64,000 nucleotides of DNA, taken from the NCBI RefSeq assembly GCF_024346355.1, contig NZ_JAGQCU010000011.1:1-64000 (forward strand), given 5' to 3'. The stretch's first letter is position 1, and every line of letters starts with the position of its first letter. Below, piece by piece: positions 35,249-45,172 of this stretch. The stretch comes from Cyanobium sp. ATX 6A2 (lineage in GTDB: Bacteria > Cyanobacteriota > Cyanobacteriia > PCC-6307 > Cyanobiaceae). The position numbers and the translations under genes are program-made. Under the pieces are notes generated by a model that saw only the letters and a program-made list of their open reading frames with translations, did not search any database and was not told the origin of the DNA.

Positions 35249-36145
35249 ATGGCCCTGCGCACCAGCCTGTTTCTGCTCACCAACCTGGCGGTGGTCGCCA
35301 CAATCGCCGTGCTGCTCGGCCTGGCCACCGCCGCCGGTCTCCTGCCCAGCGACCTTCCCTTCATCCCCCTGCTGATCGGCAGCTTCTTCTGGGGGGCCGT
35401 GGGCTCCTGGATCTCGCTGCAGCTGTCGCGCGAATCGGCGATCCGCGGCATGGGCGTGCAGCTTGTGGATCAGACCAGCGCTCCGGAAGCCCGCTGGCTG
35501 GTGAACACCGTGGCCGCCCTGGCCGGGAAGGCCGGCCTGCCGATGCCCGATGTGGGCGTCTACGCCGCGCCCGAGTTCAACGCCTTCGCCACCGGGCCCT
35601 CCCCCGATCGCGCTCTGGTGGCCGTGTCCACCGGCATCCTCGAGGGCATGCCACCGACCGAGTTGGAGGCAGTGCTCGGCCATGAGCTCAGCCACGTGGG
35701 CAATGGCGACATGGTGACCATGACCCTGCTGCAGGGGGTGGTGAACGCCTTCGTGCTGTTCCTGGCACGGCTGCTGTGGTTGGCCCTGCCCCGCGGCAGC
35801 GACGAGCAGGGCCGCGTTCGCGCTCCCTCCCCGCTGCTGGTGCAGCCCTTCGAGCTGCTGCTCGGCCTGGCCGGATCGCTGGTCACCGCCTGGTTCTCCC
35901 GCCACCGGGAATACCGGGCCGATGCCGGCGCCGCCGCGCTCGTGGGTGCCGAAGCCATGACGGCTGCCCTGGAGCGCCTCGGCGCTGCCGTGCAGCTGGC
36001 GGACCGGCGCGATGGCCCCGCCTTCGACACCCTCAAGATCGCCGCACCACCGGCCCTGCTCGGCCTGTTCGCCAGCCATCCGCCCCTCGAAGACCGCATC
36101 CGCGCCCTGCGCGAGGCCCAGGCGGTTCAGGCGGTCGCCCCGTAA
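35249..36145 (+). CDS. htpX: M48 family metalloprotease, HtpX-like
   Basis: A 298-residue membrane zinc protease for quality control of membrane proteins. Two N-terminal hydrophobic helices (about residues 5-30 and 35-55), then the zinc site VLGHELSHVGNGDM (HExxH, ~residue 143), another hydrophobic pair, and the third zinc ligand in REYRADAGAAAL. Length and layout are standard for HtpX. Its 3' end overlaps the convergent mtnA by 19 bp. Confidence 0.94.
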   Translation: MALRTSLFLLTNLAVVATIAVLLGLATAAGLLPSDLPFIPLLIGSFFWGAVGSWISLQLSRESAIRGMGVQLVDQTSAPEARWLVNTVAALAGKAGLPMPDVGVYAAPEFNAFATGPSPDRALVAVSTGILEGMPPTELEAVLGHELSHVGNGDMVTMTLLQGVVNAFVLFLARLLWLALPRGSDEQGRVRAPSPLLVQPFELLLGLAGSLVTAWFSRHREYRADAGAAALVGAEAMTAALERLGAAVQLADRRDGPAFDTLKIAAPPALLGLFASHPPLEDRIRALREAQAVQAVAP

Positions 36146-37242
36146 AGCCCGCGCAGCCCCGCCTCGCTCGCCGGCGCCACGCCCCGCTCGGTGATCAGGG
36201 CGGTCACCATCCGCGCCGGCGTCACATCGAAGGCCGGGTTGAAGGCCGTGCTGCCCTCCGGTGTGAGCCGCACCCTGGTGATCGACCCGTCGGCGCCCAG
36301 GCCCTGGATGTACGTCACCTCCTCGGCGCCGCGGGCCTCGATCGGGATCTCCGCCAGCCCATCGCTGATCGCCCAGTCGATCGTGGAGCCAGGCAGGGCC
36401 ACATAGAAGGGCACGCCGTTGTCATGGGCAGCCAGGGCCTTGAGGTAGGTGCCGATCTTGTTGCACACGTCACCACAACGGGTGGTGCGGTCGCTGCCCA
36501 CGATCACCGCATCCACCTGGCCGTGCTGCATCAGATGGCCGCCGGCGTTGTCGGCGATCACCGTGTGCGGCACCCCCTCCCGGCCCAGTTCCCAGGCGGT
36601 GAGGCTGGCGCCCTGGTTGCGCGGCCGCGTCTCATCCACCCACACGTGCACCGGCAGTCCGGCCCGGTGCGCCTTGTAGATCGGCGCCAGGGCCGTGCCC
36701 CAGTCCACCGTGGCCACCCAGCCGGCGTTGCAGTGGGTGAGCACGTTCAGGGGCTCGCCCTGGCGGCCGGCTGGCCTTGCCACCGCCAGCTCCTGCAAGA
36801 GGCGCAGGCCGTGCTCGCCGATCGCCTCGCCCATGGCCACGTCCTCATCGGCGATGGCGCCCGCCTCCGCCTTGGCCGCCTCGGCCCGCTCGGCCGGGGG
36901 CAGCGGCTGCACCCGCGCCCGCACCCGCTCCAGGGCCCAGCGCAGGTTGATCGCCGTGGGCCGGGTGGCATTGAGCTGCTCGAACGCCGCCGCCAGCGCC
37001 CCATCACCGGGATCGGCCTGCAGCGCCAGCATCAGCCCGTAGGCCCCGGTCACACCGATCAGTGGCGCCCCCCGCACCACCATCGTGCGAATCGCTTCGG
37101 CCGCCTCGTCGCAGCTGCGCAGGCTTCGGGTGCTGAAGCGGTGGGGCAGCAGCGTCTGGTCGATCACGCCGATCGCGTGGAGGCCCGAGCGCCCGTCGGG
37201 CTCCAGCCAGATCGTGCGCCAGGGCCTGCCGTCGATGTTCAT
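36127..37242 (-). CDS. mtnA: S-methyl-5-thioribose-1-phosphate isomerase
   Basis: Converts methylthioribose-1-phosphate to methylthioribulose-1-phosphate in salvage of methylthioadenosine from polyamine and SAM metabolism. Full length (371 residues). The catalytic Cys is in THCNAGWVATVDWGTALAP (C171) and the catalytic Asp in VGSDRTTRCGDVCNKIGTYL (D251), both intact; MVVRGAPLIGV near residue 54 binds phosphate. The class II aldolase at 27.7-28.3 kb could take its product. In between lies the integron island. Confidence 0.95.
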   Translation of the reverse strand: MNIDGRPWRTIWLEPDGRSGLHAIGVIDQTLLPHRFSTRSLRSCDEAAEAIRTMVVRGAPLIGVTGAYGLMLALQADPGDGALAAAFEQLNATRPTAINLRWALERVRARVQPLPPAERAEAAKAEAGAIADEDVAMGEAIGEHGLRLLQELAVARPAGRQGEPLNVLTHCNAGWVATVDWGTALAPIYKAHRAGLPVHVWVDETRPRNQGASLTAWELGREGVPHTVIADNAGGHLMQHGQVDAVIVGSDRTTRCGDVCNKIGTYLKALAAHDNGVPFYVALPGSTIDWAISDGLAEIPIEARGAEEVTYIQGLGADGSITRVRLTPEGSTAFNPAFDVTPARMVTALITERGVAPASEAGLRGLYGATA

Positions 37243-37309
37243 GGCTGCGGGGTGAGGGCGGAAGGGATGCCCTGATCATCTCCGTCCAGGTCTGGCAGGC
37301 GCTGGCTGC

Positions 37310-37885
37310 TCAGATCGGCCGGTACCCGAACCAGTCCGGCACCTGGGGCTGGCTGCGGCCCTGGGGGTGGGGCTCCAGGTGCACGTGCCAGCGATCGTCG
37401 CCCAGCAGCTCCAACTGCTCGAGGGCCAGGCAGTCGTCCACGGCGGCCAGGTCGTCCTTGTGCTGCTGCAGCTCGCCCCGCAGCCACTGGCGCCTGGCCG
37501 CCGCCTTGGCAGCCTGGGCCGAGCGGGCCACCACCAGGCCGAAGTGGTGCAGCTCCGCCAGCGAATCGGGGCGGTAGGCGCCCAGGTTCACAAACCACAG
37601 CCGCTCAGCCCTGGGGGCGCCAGGCTCGCGCCCCAGGCTCACCGTCCAGCCATCCACCGCCCGCACCGCCATCCAGGCATCCAGGTGCAGGCCCTCACGC
37701 CGCCCGAACCACTGCCGCCGCAGCTCCGGGATCGCCGCCTCGATCGTGGCAGCGGCCACGAAGCGCACGTCGTGCAGCTCGATGCGGCAGCCCGGCGCGC
37801 GGCCCCCCAGCACCGCCAGCAACAGCTGGGGCAGCGGTGGGGGCAGGCCGGGCATCACGGGCTCAGGCATCGCCGACTCAGGCAT
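37310..37885 (-). CDS. DUF1543 family protein
   Basis: A 191-residue protein with a conserved segment IELHDVRFVAAATIEAAIPE and RRQWFGRREGLHLDAWMAVR, characteristic of DUF1543, followed by a second beta-rich part (LWFVNLGAYRPDSLAELHHF) resembling a repeat of the same fold. Biochemical role unknown. The frame continues upstream antisense to the reductase gene; the ATG at 37885 gives MPESAMPEPVMPGLPP and is the likeliest start. Divergent from the aldo/keto reductase gene. Confidence 0.8.
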   Translation of the reverse strand: MPESAMPEPVMPGLPPPLPQLLLAVLGGRAPGCRIELHDVRFVAAATIEAAIPELRRQWFGRREGLHLDAWMAVRAVDGWTVSLGREPGAPRAERLWFVNLGAYRPDSLAELHHFGLVVARSAQAAKAAARRQWLRGELQQHKDDLAAVDDCLALEQLELLGDDRWHVHLEPHPQGRSQPQVPDWFGYRPI

Positions 37886-37989
37886 CGCTCCACACCACAA
37901 GAGGCTCCCCTTTGCTGTCACCAGGTGGTCTGTCGCCAGCCGGAACCGGACAACGCCAGGCTGGCAGCGCACTCCCGTCCCCGTCCTCC

Positions 37990-38928
37990 ATGGCTGCAGC
38001 GCTCGCGTCGATGCCCGCCCTGGGGCTGGGCACCTGGAAGGCCGCCCCCGGAGAGGTGGGCGCAGCGGTGCGCTCCGCCCTGGCGCTGGGCTACCGCCAC
38101 ATCGACTGCGCCGCCATCTACGGCAACGAAGCCGAGATCGGTGCTGCCCTGCAGGGGGCACTGGCAGAGACAGACCTGCAGCGCCAGCTGCTCTGGATCA
38201 CCTCCAAGCTCTGGAACGACTGCCACGCCCCCGAGCAGGTGCGCCCGGCCCTGGAGCGCACCCTGGCCGATCTGCAGCTCGACCATCTCGACCTCTACCT
38301 GATCCACTGGCCGGTGGTGCACCGCCAGGGGGTGCTGATGCCGGCCATCGCCGCCGACCAGATCCCCCTCGAGCGGCTGCCGTTAGCCACCACCTGGGCG
38401 GCGTTGGAGGAGCTGGTGGATGCGGGGCTGGTGCGGCAGATCGGCCTGGCCAACTGCAGCGCGGCCAAGCTCGCCGCCCTGCTGCCCCACTGCCGCCACC
38501 GGCCGGCGGTGAACCAGGTGGAACGCCACCCCTGGCTGCAGCAGATCGCTCTGCTGGCCTATTGCCGCGAGCAGGGCATCGCCGTCACCGCCTACTCACC
38601 CCTGGGATCCCCCAGCAGCGGCGGCCCGGCACCGCTGTTCAGTGATCCGGTGATCACCGCCATCGCCGCGGCCCACGGCGTCAGCCCGGCCCAGGTGCTG
38701 CTGGCCTGGGGCATCACCTGCGGCACCGGCGTGATTCCCAAGTCGGTGCGAACCGAGCGGCAGGCGGCCAATCTCCAGGCCGCCCTCCAGCTGCAGCTCA
38801 GCCCCGACGAGATGGAGCGGATCGCCGGCCTCGACCGGCACCATCGCTTCGTGGATGGCAGCTTCTGGGAGCTCCCCGGCGGGCCCTACAGCCGCGCTGC
38901 CCTCTGGGATGAACCCACCACGGTCTGA
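37990..38928 (+). CDS. Aldo/keto reductase
   Basis: A 312-residue NADPH-dependent carbonyl reductase with the TIM-barrel family motifs: LGLGTWKA, ALGYRHIDCAAIYGNE (Asp and Tyr of the tetrad), ITSKLWN (Lys), LYLIHWPV (His), then VNQVERHPWLQQ and the cofactor-binding VIPKSVRTER near the C-terminus. The tetrad is complete, so it should be active on aldehydes or sugars; substrate unknown. An upstream in-frame extension lies antisense to the DUF1543 gene and is not used. Confidence 0.93.
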   Translation: MAAALASMPALGLGTWKAAPGEVGAAVRSALALGYRHIDCAAIYGNEAEIGAALQGALAETDLQRQLLWITSKLWNDCHAPEQVRPALERTLADLQLDHLDLYLIHWPVVHRQGVLMPAIAADQIPLERLPLATTWAALEELVDAGLVRQIGLANCSAAKLAALLPHCRHRPAVNQVERHPWLQQIALLAYCREQGIAVTAYSPLGSPSSGGPAPLFSDPVITAIAAAHGVSPAQVLLAWGITCGTGVIPKSVRTERQAANLQAALQLQLSPDEMERIAGLDRHHRFVDGSFWELPGGPYSRAALWDEPTTV

Positions 38929-38951
38929 ATGCAAGCGGGGGTTGGCTGCGC

Positions 38952-39347
38952 TCAGGGCTGAATGCGCACGGGCGTGCCCACGGCCGTGCGCTCGAACAGC
39001 CAGCGGGCGGTGGCACGGCTCAGGCGGATGCAGCCACGGCTGCGAGGCACACCGAAGCACTCGCCGGCGTCCTCCTGCCAGGGAGCGGGATGCAGGCAGT
39101 AGAGGTCGGCCCCCAGACCGCCACCGCCGAGGCACATCACATCGGCCACCGGCGGGGTGCGGTAGTCGCTGCCGGAGAGAGGAGTGTGGGCGTACTTGCT
39201 GGCGATGTGGAAGTCGCCCACCGGCGTGGGGGAGGCGGCCACACCGGTGGACACCGGGGCGCTGTAGATGGGCTGCGCGCCTCCGGCGTAGGCGTGCAAC
39301 CGCTGGCTGGAGAGATCAATCAGCAGCAGGGTGATCAGCTCCAGCAC
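38952..39347 (-). CDS. L,D-transpeptidase (YkuD family)
   Basis: A 131-residue YkuD-domain enzyme that cross-links or modifies peptidoglycan. The domain starts LIDLSSQRLHAYAGGAQPIY, has PTPVGDFHI (strand before the active site) and ends with the catalytic CxxR-type motif VPRSRGCIRLSRATA, where C and the preceding S/H pocket are intact. There is no clear cleavable signal; the N-terminal ~10 residues are hydrophobic and could serve as an anchor. It lies between the reductase and the suf cluster. Confidence 0.9.
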   Translation of the reverse strand: MLELITLLLIDLSSQRLHAYAGGAQPIYSAPVSTGVAASPTPVGDFHIASKYAHTPLSGSDYRTPPVADVMCLGGGGLGADLYCLHPAPWQEDAGECFGVPRSRGCIRLSRATARWLFERTAVGTPVRIQP

Positions 39348-39386
39348 GGCGGGCCGCCGGAATGCAGCCTCAGCATGGCGGGCCGC

Positions 39387-40700
39387 TCAGCTGTGTTCGC
39401 GCAGGAAGCCGATCGTGCCCTCGAGCTCCTCGGCGAAGCGGTCGATCTCCTCAGGCGTGGTGGTGAAGCTGAGGCTGGCGCGGGCCGAACCGGGGATGCC
39501 GTAGAGGCGGTGCAGGGGCTGGGTGCAGTGGTGGCCGCTGCGGATGCAGATGCCCGCCGAATCGAGCAGGGCGGCGATGTCGTTGGCATGCAGGCCGTCC
39601 ACCGTGAAGGCGGCCAGGGCGCCGCGGTGGGGCTGCTGATCAGGCGTGGGGCCAAGAATCGTCACCCCCTCGATCGCCTGCAATCGCTGGAACAGGCGAC
39701 GGGTGAGCCCCTGCTCCCAGGCGTGGATGCGGTCGAGGCCGATGCCCTCGAGGTAATCGAGGGCCGCTCCCATGCCGATCGCCTCACCGATGGCCGGGGT
39801 GCCGGCTTCGAACTTGTGGGGCAGCTCCGCCCAGGTGCTGTGATCGAGAAACACGTCCTGGATCATCTCGCCGCCACCGAGAAACGGGGGCATGGCCTCC
39901 AGCAGGGCTTCCCAGGCCCAGAGGAACCCCATGCCGGTGGGGCCGCAGAGCTTGTGGGAGCTGCCGGCGAGGAAGTCACAGCCCAGCTCGCGGACGTCGA
40001 CCGGCATGTGCGGCAGGCTCTGGCAGGCATCCACCAGCACCAGGGCGCCCACCGCATGGGCCAGAGGTGCGATCTCCGCGATCGGATTGAGACAGCCGAG
40101 GGTGTTGCTCACCTGCACCAGGCTCACCAGCCGGGTGCGCTCGTTGAGCTGGGCCCTGAAGTCGTCGAGATCCAGTTCGCCGCTGGGGGTGAGGCCCACA
40201 TGGCGCAGCACACAGCCGGTGCGCGCCGCCAGCATCTGCCAGGGCACCAGGTTGCTGTGGTGCTCCATCACCGAAAGCAGCACCTCATCGCCCTCACCCA
40301 GGTTGACCTCACCCCAGGTGTGGGCCACCAGATTGATGGCCTCACTGGCGTTGCGCGTGAACACGATCTCGCGAGGGCTGGCAGCACCCACGAAGCGCGC
40401 CGCCTTCCCGCGCGCCGACTCGAAGCCTTCGGTGGCGCGCGCACTGAGCTGGTGGGCACCGCGGTGCACGTTGGCGTTGTCGAAGCCGTAGTAGCGCTGC
40501 AGGACCTCGAGCACCTGGCTGGGCTTCTGGCTGGTGGCCGCATGGTCCAGGTAGATCAGCGGCTGACCGAGACAGGCGGTCTGCCCCAGCAGCGGGAAGT
40601 CGGGCCGGGTGAGGGCCGCCAGGTTCTCAGCGGCAGGTGCGGCACCCGGATCCCCCAGGCGCGGCCCCGATGGAGAACGAATGGCGGGAGAAGCGGTCAT
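39387..40700 (-). CDS. sufS: Cysteine desulfurase SufS
   Basis: PLP enzyme (437 residues) that takes sulfur from cysteine for Fe-S assembly. PLP lysine in LAGSSHKLCGPTGMGFLW, phosphate site VMEHHSNLVPWQ, and the persulfide-forming Cys within the RSGHHCTQPLHR loop (~residue 390) are all seen. The spacing of the Cys loop fits group II (SufS) rather than IscS. Last gene of the sufBCDS cluster, 5 bp after sufD. Confidence 0.97.
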   Translation of the reverse strand: MTASPAIRSPSGPRLGDPGAAPAAENLAALTRPDFPLLGQTACLGQPLIYLDHAATSQKPSQVLEVLQRYYGFDNANVHRGAHQLSARATEGFESARGKAARFVGAASPREIVFTRNASEAINLVAHTWGEVNLGEGDEVLLSVMEHHSNLVPWQMLAARTGCVLRHVGLTPSGELDLDDFRAQLNERTRLVSLVQVSNTLGCLNPIAEIAPLAHAVGALVLVDACQSLPHMPVDVRELGCDFLAGSSHKLCGPTGMGFLWAWEALLEAMPPFLGGGEMIQDVFLDHSTWAELPHKFEAGTPAIGEAIGMGAALDYLEGIGLDRIHAWEQGLTRRLFQRLQAIEGVTILGPTPDQQPHRGALAAFTVDGLHANDIAALLDSAGICIRSGHHCTQPLHRLYGIPGSARASLSFTTTPEEIDRFAEELEGTIGFLREHS

Positions 40701-40705
40701 GGTGG

Positions 40706-41862
40706 TCAGGCGGCTCCCAGCAGAGCGGTCATGGGATCGTGGCGAAGCGCCCCGGCCGGCAGCTCCCGCAGCACCTCCTGGCAGAAGGCGCGCTGCAGCA
40801 GACCGGCGGCCGTCGTGGAGTCGATGCCCCGGCTACGAAGGTAAAAGAGTTCTTCGCTCTGCAGCTGGCTCACGGTGGCGCCGTGGGCACACTTCACGTC
40901 GTCAGCGACGATCTCGAGCTCCGGTTTGGTGTCGATGCGGGCCCGATCCGAAAGCAGCAGCGTGCGGCTGAGTTGGGCGGCGTTGGTGCGCTGGGCGAGG
41001 CGGGGCACCTGCACGGCCCCGTTGAACACGCTGCGGCCGCTGCCATCCGCCACCGCCTTGTGCAGCTGATCGAGCTCGCCCTCAGGGCCATCGAAGCGCA
41101 CAAAGCTGTGGGTGTCGGCCAGCTCACGGCCATCCACCCGCTGCAAACCCAGAAGGCGGGTGCGGGCGGCGCCCTGCTCCTGCACAACGCGGGGCTCATG
41201 GCGGGCGAGCACCCAGCCACTGGACACCAGCGTGGCCTGCAGCTCACTGCCGCTGGCCTGGCGTACGGCCAGATGGTGGAACAGGGCGGCCTGGTTGTGG
41301 CCCTGGGCCAGACAGCCCAGCTGCAGCCGGGCGCCTTCACCGAGCACCACCTCACTCACCAGGCTGAGCAACTGGCGCTGGGCGGGAGCGGGGGCGGGAA
41401 CCTGGAGCAGGTCCAGCCGGGCACCGGGCTCCAACACCAGCAACAGCCGCCAGGCCACCACACCCTCGCCAGCGGGCGCGGGCAGGGGCAGCTCCAGGGT
41501 GCCGGCGTCACCCTCCACCTTCAGGGCCAGCAGGGCGGGCCGGGCCCCGGCATTGAGGAGCACCGGCCAGTGCTGCTGGCAGCCACTGACCGCCAGGGCA
41601 GTGCCCAGCTGGGCCTCGGCAGCGGCGCCGGCCAGACGGGTCACGCCGGCGGGCAGGCTGAGCTCAGCCCAGGGGTCCCCACGCTGGTCAGCGGCCGGGG
41701 CAGCCACTCCGGCCGGAATGGCAGCCAGGGAGGAGAGATCGGTGAAGCGCCAGTCCTCCTGGCGGCGCGTGGGCAATGGTGCGCCGGCCAGGTCGGCCAG
41801 CCAGGCGAGGGACGCGGCGGTGGATCCGGCGGCTGCAGCCTGCACGGCAGGAGCGGCCACCA

Positions 41863-41863
<1 letters not shown>
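40706..41863 (-). CDS. sufD: Fe-S cluster scaffold component SufD
   Basis: 385-residue beta-helix protein of the SufBCD scaffold. The C-terminal half has the SufD/SufB core: CAHGATVSQLQSEELFYLRS followed by RGIDSTTAAGLLQRAFCQEV, and HSFVRFDGPEGELDQLHKAV precedes it. Its ATG overlaps the sufC stop (TGATG), so the two are translationally coupled. The N-terminal domain is poorly conserved, as usual for SufD. Confidence 0.96.
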
Positions 41864-42678
<815 letters not shown>

Positions 42679-42745
42679 GGCAGAAAGGGAACGGGGAACG
42701 GGAGAAGAGAGCTGAGGCGGGGGACGTGGGCGTGAGGCCAGGCGA

Positions 42746-44188
42746 TCAGCCCACGGAACCCTCGAGCTTGAGGGCCAGCAGTTTGTCGGCCTCGGCAGCG
42801 AACTCCATGGGCAACTGGTTGAACACGTCGCGGCAGAAGCCACTCACCATCATCGACACAGCCTCCTCGAAGCCGATTCCCCGGCTCTGCAGATAGAAGA
42901 GTTGATCTGCGGAAATCCGGCAGGTGCTGGCCTCATGCTCGATGCTGGCCTGGGGCTGCTGGCAGCGAATGTAGGGGTAGGTGTTCGCGGCCGCCTGATC
43001 GCCGATCAGCATCGAATCGCACTGGCTGTAGTTGCGAGCACCCACAGCCTTGGGGCCGATCTGCACCAGGCCGCGGTAGCTGTTGCTCGAGTGACCGGCA
43101 CTGATGCCCTTGCTCACGATTGTGGAGCGGGTGCGGGGGCCCACGTGCACCATCTTGCTGCCGGTATCGGCCTGCTGACGATTATTCGTGAGGGCCACGG
43201 AGTAAAATTCTCCCACCGAATCGGCACCCTGGAGAACACAGCTGGGATATTTCCAGGTGATGGCTGATCCGGTTTCCACCTGGGTCCAGCTGATGTGGCT
43301 GCGATCACCGCGACAATGTCCGCGCTTGGTGACAAAGTTGTAGATTCCGCCCACGCCATTCTCATCACCGGCATACCAGTTCTGAACAGTGGAGTACTTG
43401 ATGGAGGCATCATCGAGAGCCACCAGTTCAACCACAGCTGCGTGCAGCTGATTGGTATCGAACATCGGCGCCGTGCAGCCTTCAAGATAGCTCACCGTGG
43501 AGGCTTCCTCGGCGATGATCAAGGTGCGCTCAAACTGGCCGGTGTCACCGGAGTTGATGCGGAAGTAGGTGGAGAGCTCCATCGGGCACTCCACGCCCTT
43601 GGGAATGAAAACAAAGGACCCATCACTGAAGACGGCTGAATTCAGGGCCGCAAAGTAATTGTCGTTGGTTGGCACCACCGTGCCGAGGTAGCGCTGCACC
43701 AGCTCCGGATGGTCTTTGACTGCCTCGCTGATGGAGCAGAAGATCACACCGTGCTCAGCAAGCTGCTCACGGAAGGTGGTGGCAATCGAAACACTGTCAA
43801 ACACCGCATCCACCGCCACATTCGAGAGGCGCTTCTGCTCGCTCAGCGGGATACCAAGCTTTTCGAAGGTTTCCAGCAGCTTGGGATCCACCTCATCAAG
43901 GCTTGCCTTTTTATCTTGCTGCCTGGGGGCTGCATAATAAATGATCTCCTGGAAATCGATCGGGGGGTATCCCAGGGTGGCCCAGTCAGGCTCATCCATC
44001 TGCAGCCACTGGCGATAGGCACGCAGGCGGAAATCAAGCAGAAACGCAGGCTCCTGCTTCATCGAAGAGATCAGCCGCACCACCTCCTCACTGAGGCCCT
44101 TGTCGATCTTGTCGGTGGCGATGTCGGTGACAAAGCCGTACTTGTACGTCTGGGAAACCAGATCACCAACGGTTGCGGAGCTGCTCAT
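42746..44188 (-). CDS. sufB: Fe-S cluster scaffold SufB
   Basis: 480-residue core scaffold on which the cluster is built. Conserved blocks: [16 protein letters not shown] near the N-terminus, [40 protein letters not shown] (Cys loop), and [20 protein letters not shown] then [20 protein letters not shown] near the C-terminus. The protein is complete. First suf gene after ftrC, 36 bp downstream of its stop. Confidence 0.98.
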   Translation of the reverse strand: MSSSATVGDLVSQTYKYGFVTDIATDKIDKGLSEEVVRLISSMKQEPAFLLDFRLRAYRQWLQMDEPDWATLGYPPIDFQEIIYYAAPRQQDKKASLDEVDPKLLETFEKLGIPLSEQKRLSNVAVDAVFDSVSIATTFREQLAEHGVIFCSISEAVKDHPELVQRYLGTVVPTNDNYFAALNSAVFSDGSFVFIPKGVECPMELSTYFRINSGDTGQFERTLIIAEEASTVSYLEGCTAPMFDTNQLHAAVVELVALDDASIKYSTVQNWYAGDENGVGGIYNFVTKRGHCRGDRSHISWTQVETGSAITWKYPSCVLQGADSVGEFYSVALTNNRQQADTGSKMVHVGPRTRSTIVSKGISAGHSSNSYRGLVQIGPKAVGARNYSQCDSMLIGDQAAANTYPYIRCQQPQASIEHEASTCRISADQLFYLQSRGIGFEEAVSMMVSGFCRDVFNQLPMEFAAEADKLLALKLEGSVG

Positions 44189-44224
44189 GGTGAAGGGGGA
44201 ACGGGACTGAACAGGGGGGGGGGA

Positions 44225-44626
44225 TCAGCTGCTGGCCGTGGCAGCGTGAATCTCTGCAGTGGTGATGGTCTGCTTCTCGCCGCGGAAGGGGTTGTCCTCG
44301 GTGAGGAACAACATGCAGTGGCACTCCTTGCGCTCGCGCATGGGCACACAGGGGCAGTTCCAGAAGGCCTGCGCCACCTCCGCCTCCTTGTCTTCGTAGT
44401 GGCGGCAGGGGCAGAGGGCACCACCAAGGTCTTCCTTGTGCTTGGCCAGGCCCTCCAGCACCACCGCCGTCACGCCGGGGTCACTGCAGAAATAGGTCCC
44501 AGTGCGCTGGGCGTAGGTTTCCGCGAATTTGCGGATCACCTCAAGGTTCTCAGGACTCGCAGTGGCACTGGCAGAGGCGGTGGCGCCTTGATCTGCGGCA
44601 GTGTTGGCATTGTTGGTGTCGGACAT
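44225..44626 (-). CDS. ftrC: Ferredoxin-thioredoxin reductase catalytic chain
   Basis: 133-residue catalytic subunit that uses a [4Fe-4S] cluster and a redox disulfide to pass electrons from ferredoxin to thioredoxin, switching Calvin-cycle enzymes in the light. The cysteine pattern CPCRHYEDK ... FWNCPCVPMRERKECHC carries the cluster and disulfide cysteines. The first ~35 residues are an Ala/Ser/Thr-rich extension. ATG at 44626. It lies immediately upstream of sufB on the same strand, linking an Fe-S client to Fe-S assembly. Confidence 0.96.
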   Translation of the reverse strand: MSDTNNANTAADQGATASASATASPENLEVIRKFAETYAQRTGTYFCSDPGVTAVVLEGLAKHKEDLGGALCPCRHYEDKEAEVAQAFWNCPCVPMRERKECHCMLFLTEDNPFRGEKQTITTAEIHAATASS

Positions 44627-44784
44627 AGCGGCGGAAGAGCTGCACAGCGGAGAAAGGAGCCAACTCTGAGCACCGGTGGAGCGGAAAGCGCGGGCGGCCG
44701 GAGCAGAAAGCGGGGCAGAAGCCGTGAGGCGGATCGACAATCCTGGAACGGCCACGGTGGAGCGGCCGACTGGATAGGAACCGC

Positions 44785-44866
44785 CCGGTTGCGAAACCAG
44801 ACCGGTTGCAGAACCAGAACCAGCTGAAAAGCCAGATCCAGCTGCGGAACCAGTTGCGAAACAAGG
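44785..44866. repeat. Degenerate short tandem repeats in the ftrC-sufR gap
   Basis: Imperfect units of about 12-18 bp recur, built on a '...GAACCAG...' / '...GCGAAACCAG...' theme; TTGCGAAAC occurs twice. This stretch lies within the ~546-bp gap between ftrC and sufR (44627-45172), which has no recognisable gene. Confidence 0.5.
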
Positions 44867-44885
44867 CTGTTTCGATATTCGCAAC
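44853..44885. promoter_or_regulatory. Nested inverted repeats, candidate SufR operator
   Basis: GTTGCGAA (44853-44860) and TTCGCAAC (44878-44885) form an 8-bp inverted repeat. Inside it CGAAACA (44857-44863) pairs with TGTTTCG (44868-44874) around AGGC. The position between divergent ftrC-suf and sufR suits an operator for a dimeric regulator. It does not match the CAAC-N6-GTTG motif described for Synechocystis SufR. Confidence 0.5.
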
Positions 44886-45172
44886 CCTAGGGCGGCGATC
44901 CGGCTGTTGGGTCCGCCGTCATTGTGCCGCCCCGGTCCCTGGGCGGCTGGCCCCAGCGAATCCCCAACTCCCACCCATACGTGGCATGGTGAAACCGCTG
45001 GATCCCGCCCATGGGCATGCGCACAGTCACTGCCAGCGATCCTGCAACGGTCTCCGCGGCCAAGGTCGCCACCAAGCTCGCCACCGAGGACGCCACCGAG
45101 GACGTCGGCGAGCACGTCGATGTCGAGATCAGGAACGTGGTTATTGAGGAGGTCGTAGAGGAGGTCGTGCCC

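Noticed and set aside
44627-45172. CAAC-N6-GTTG SufR box
   Set aside because: Looked for in the ftrC-sufR gap; only a wider-spaced CAAC...GTTG occurs, so it is not claimed.
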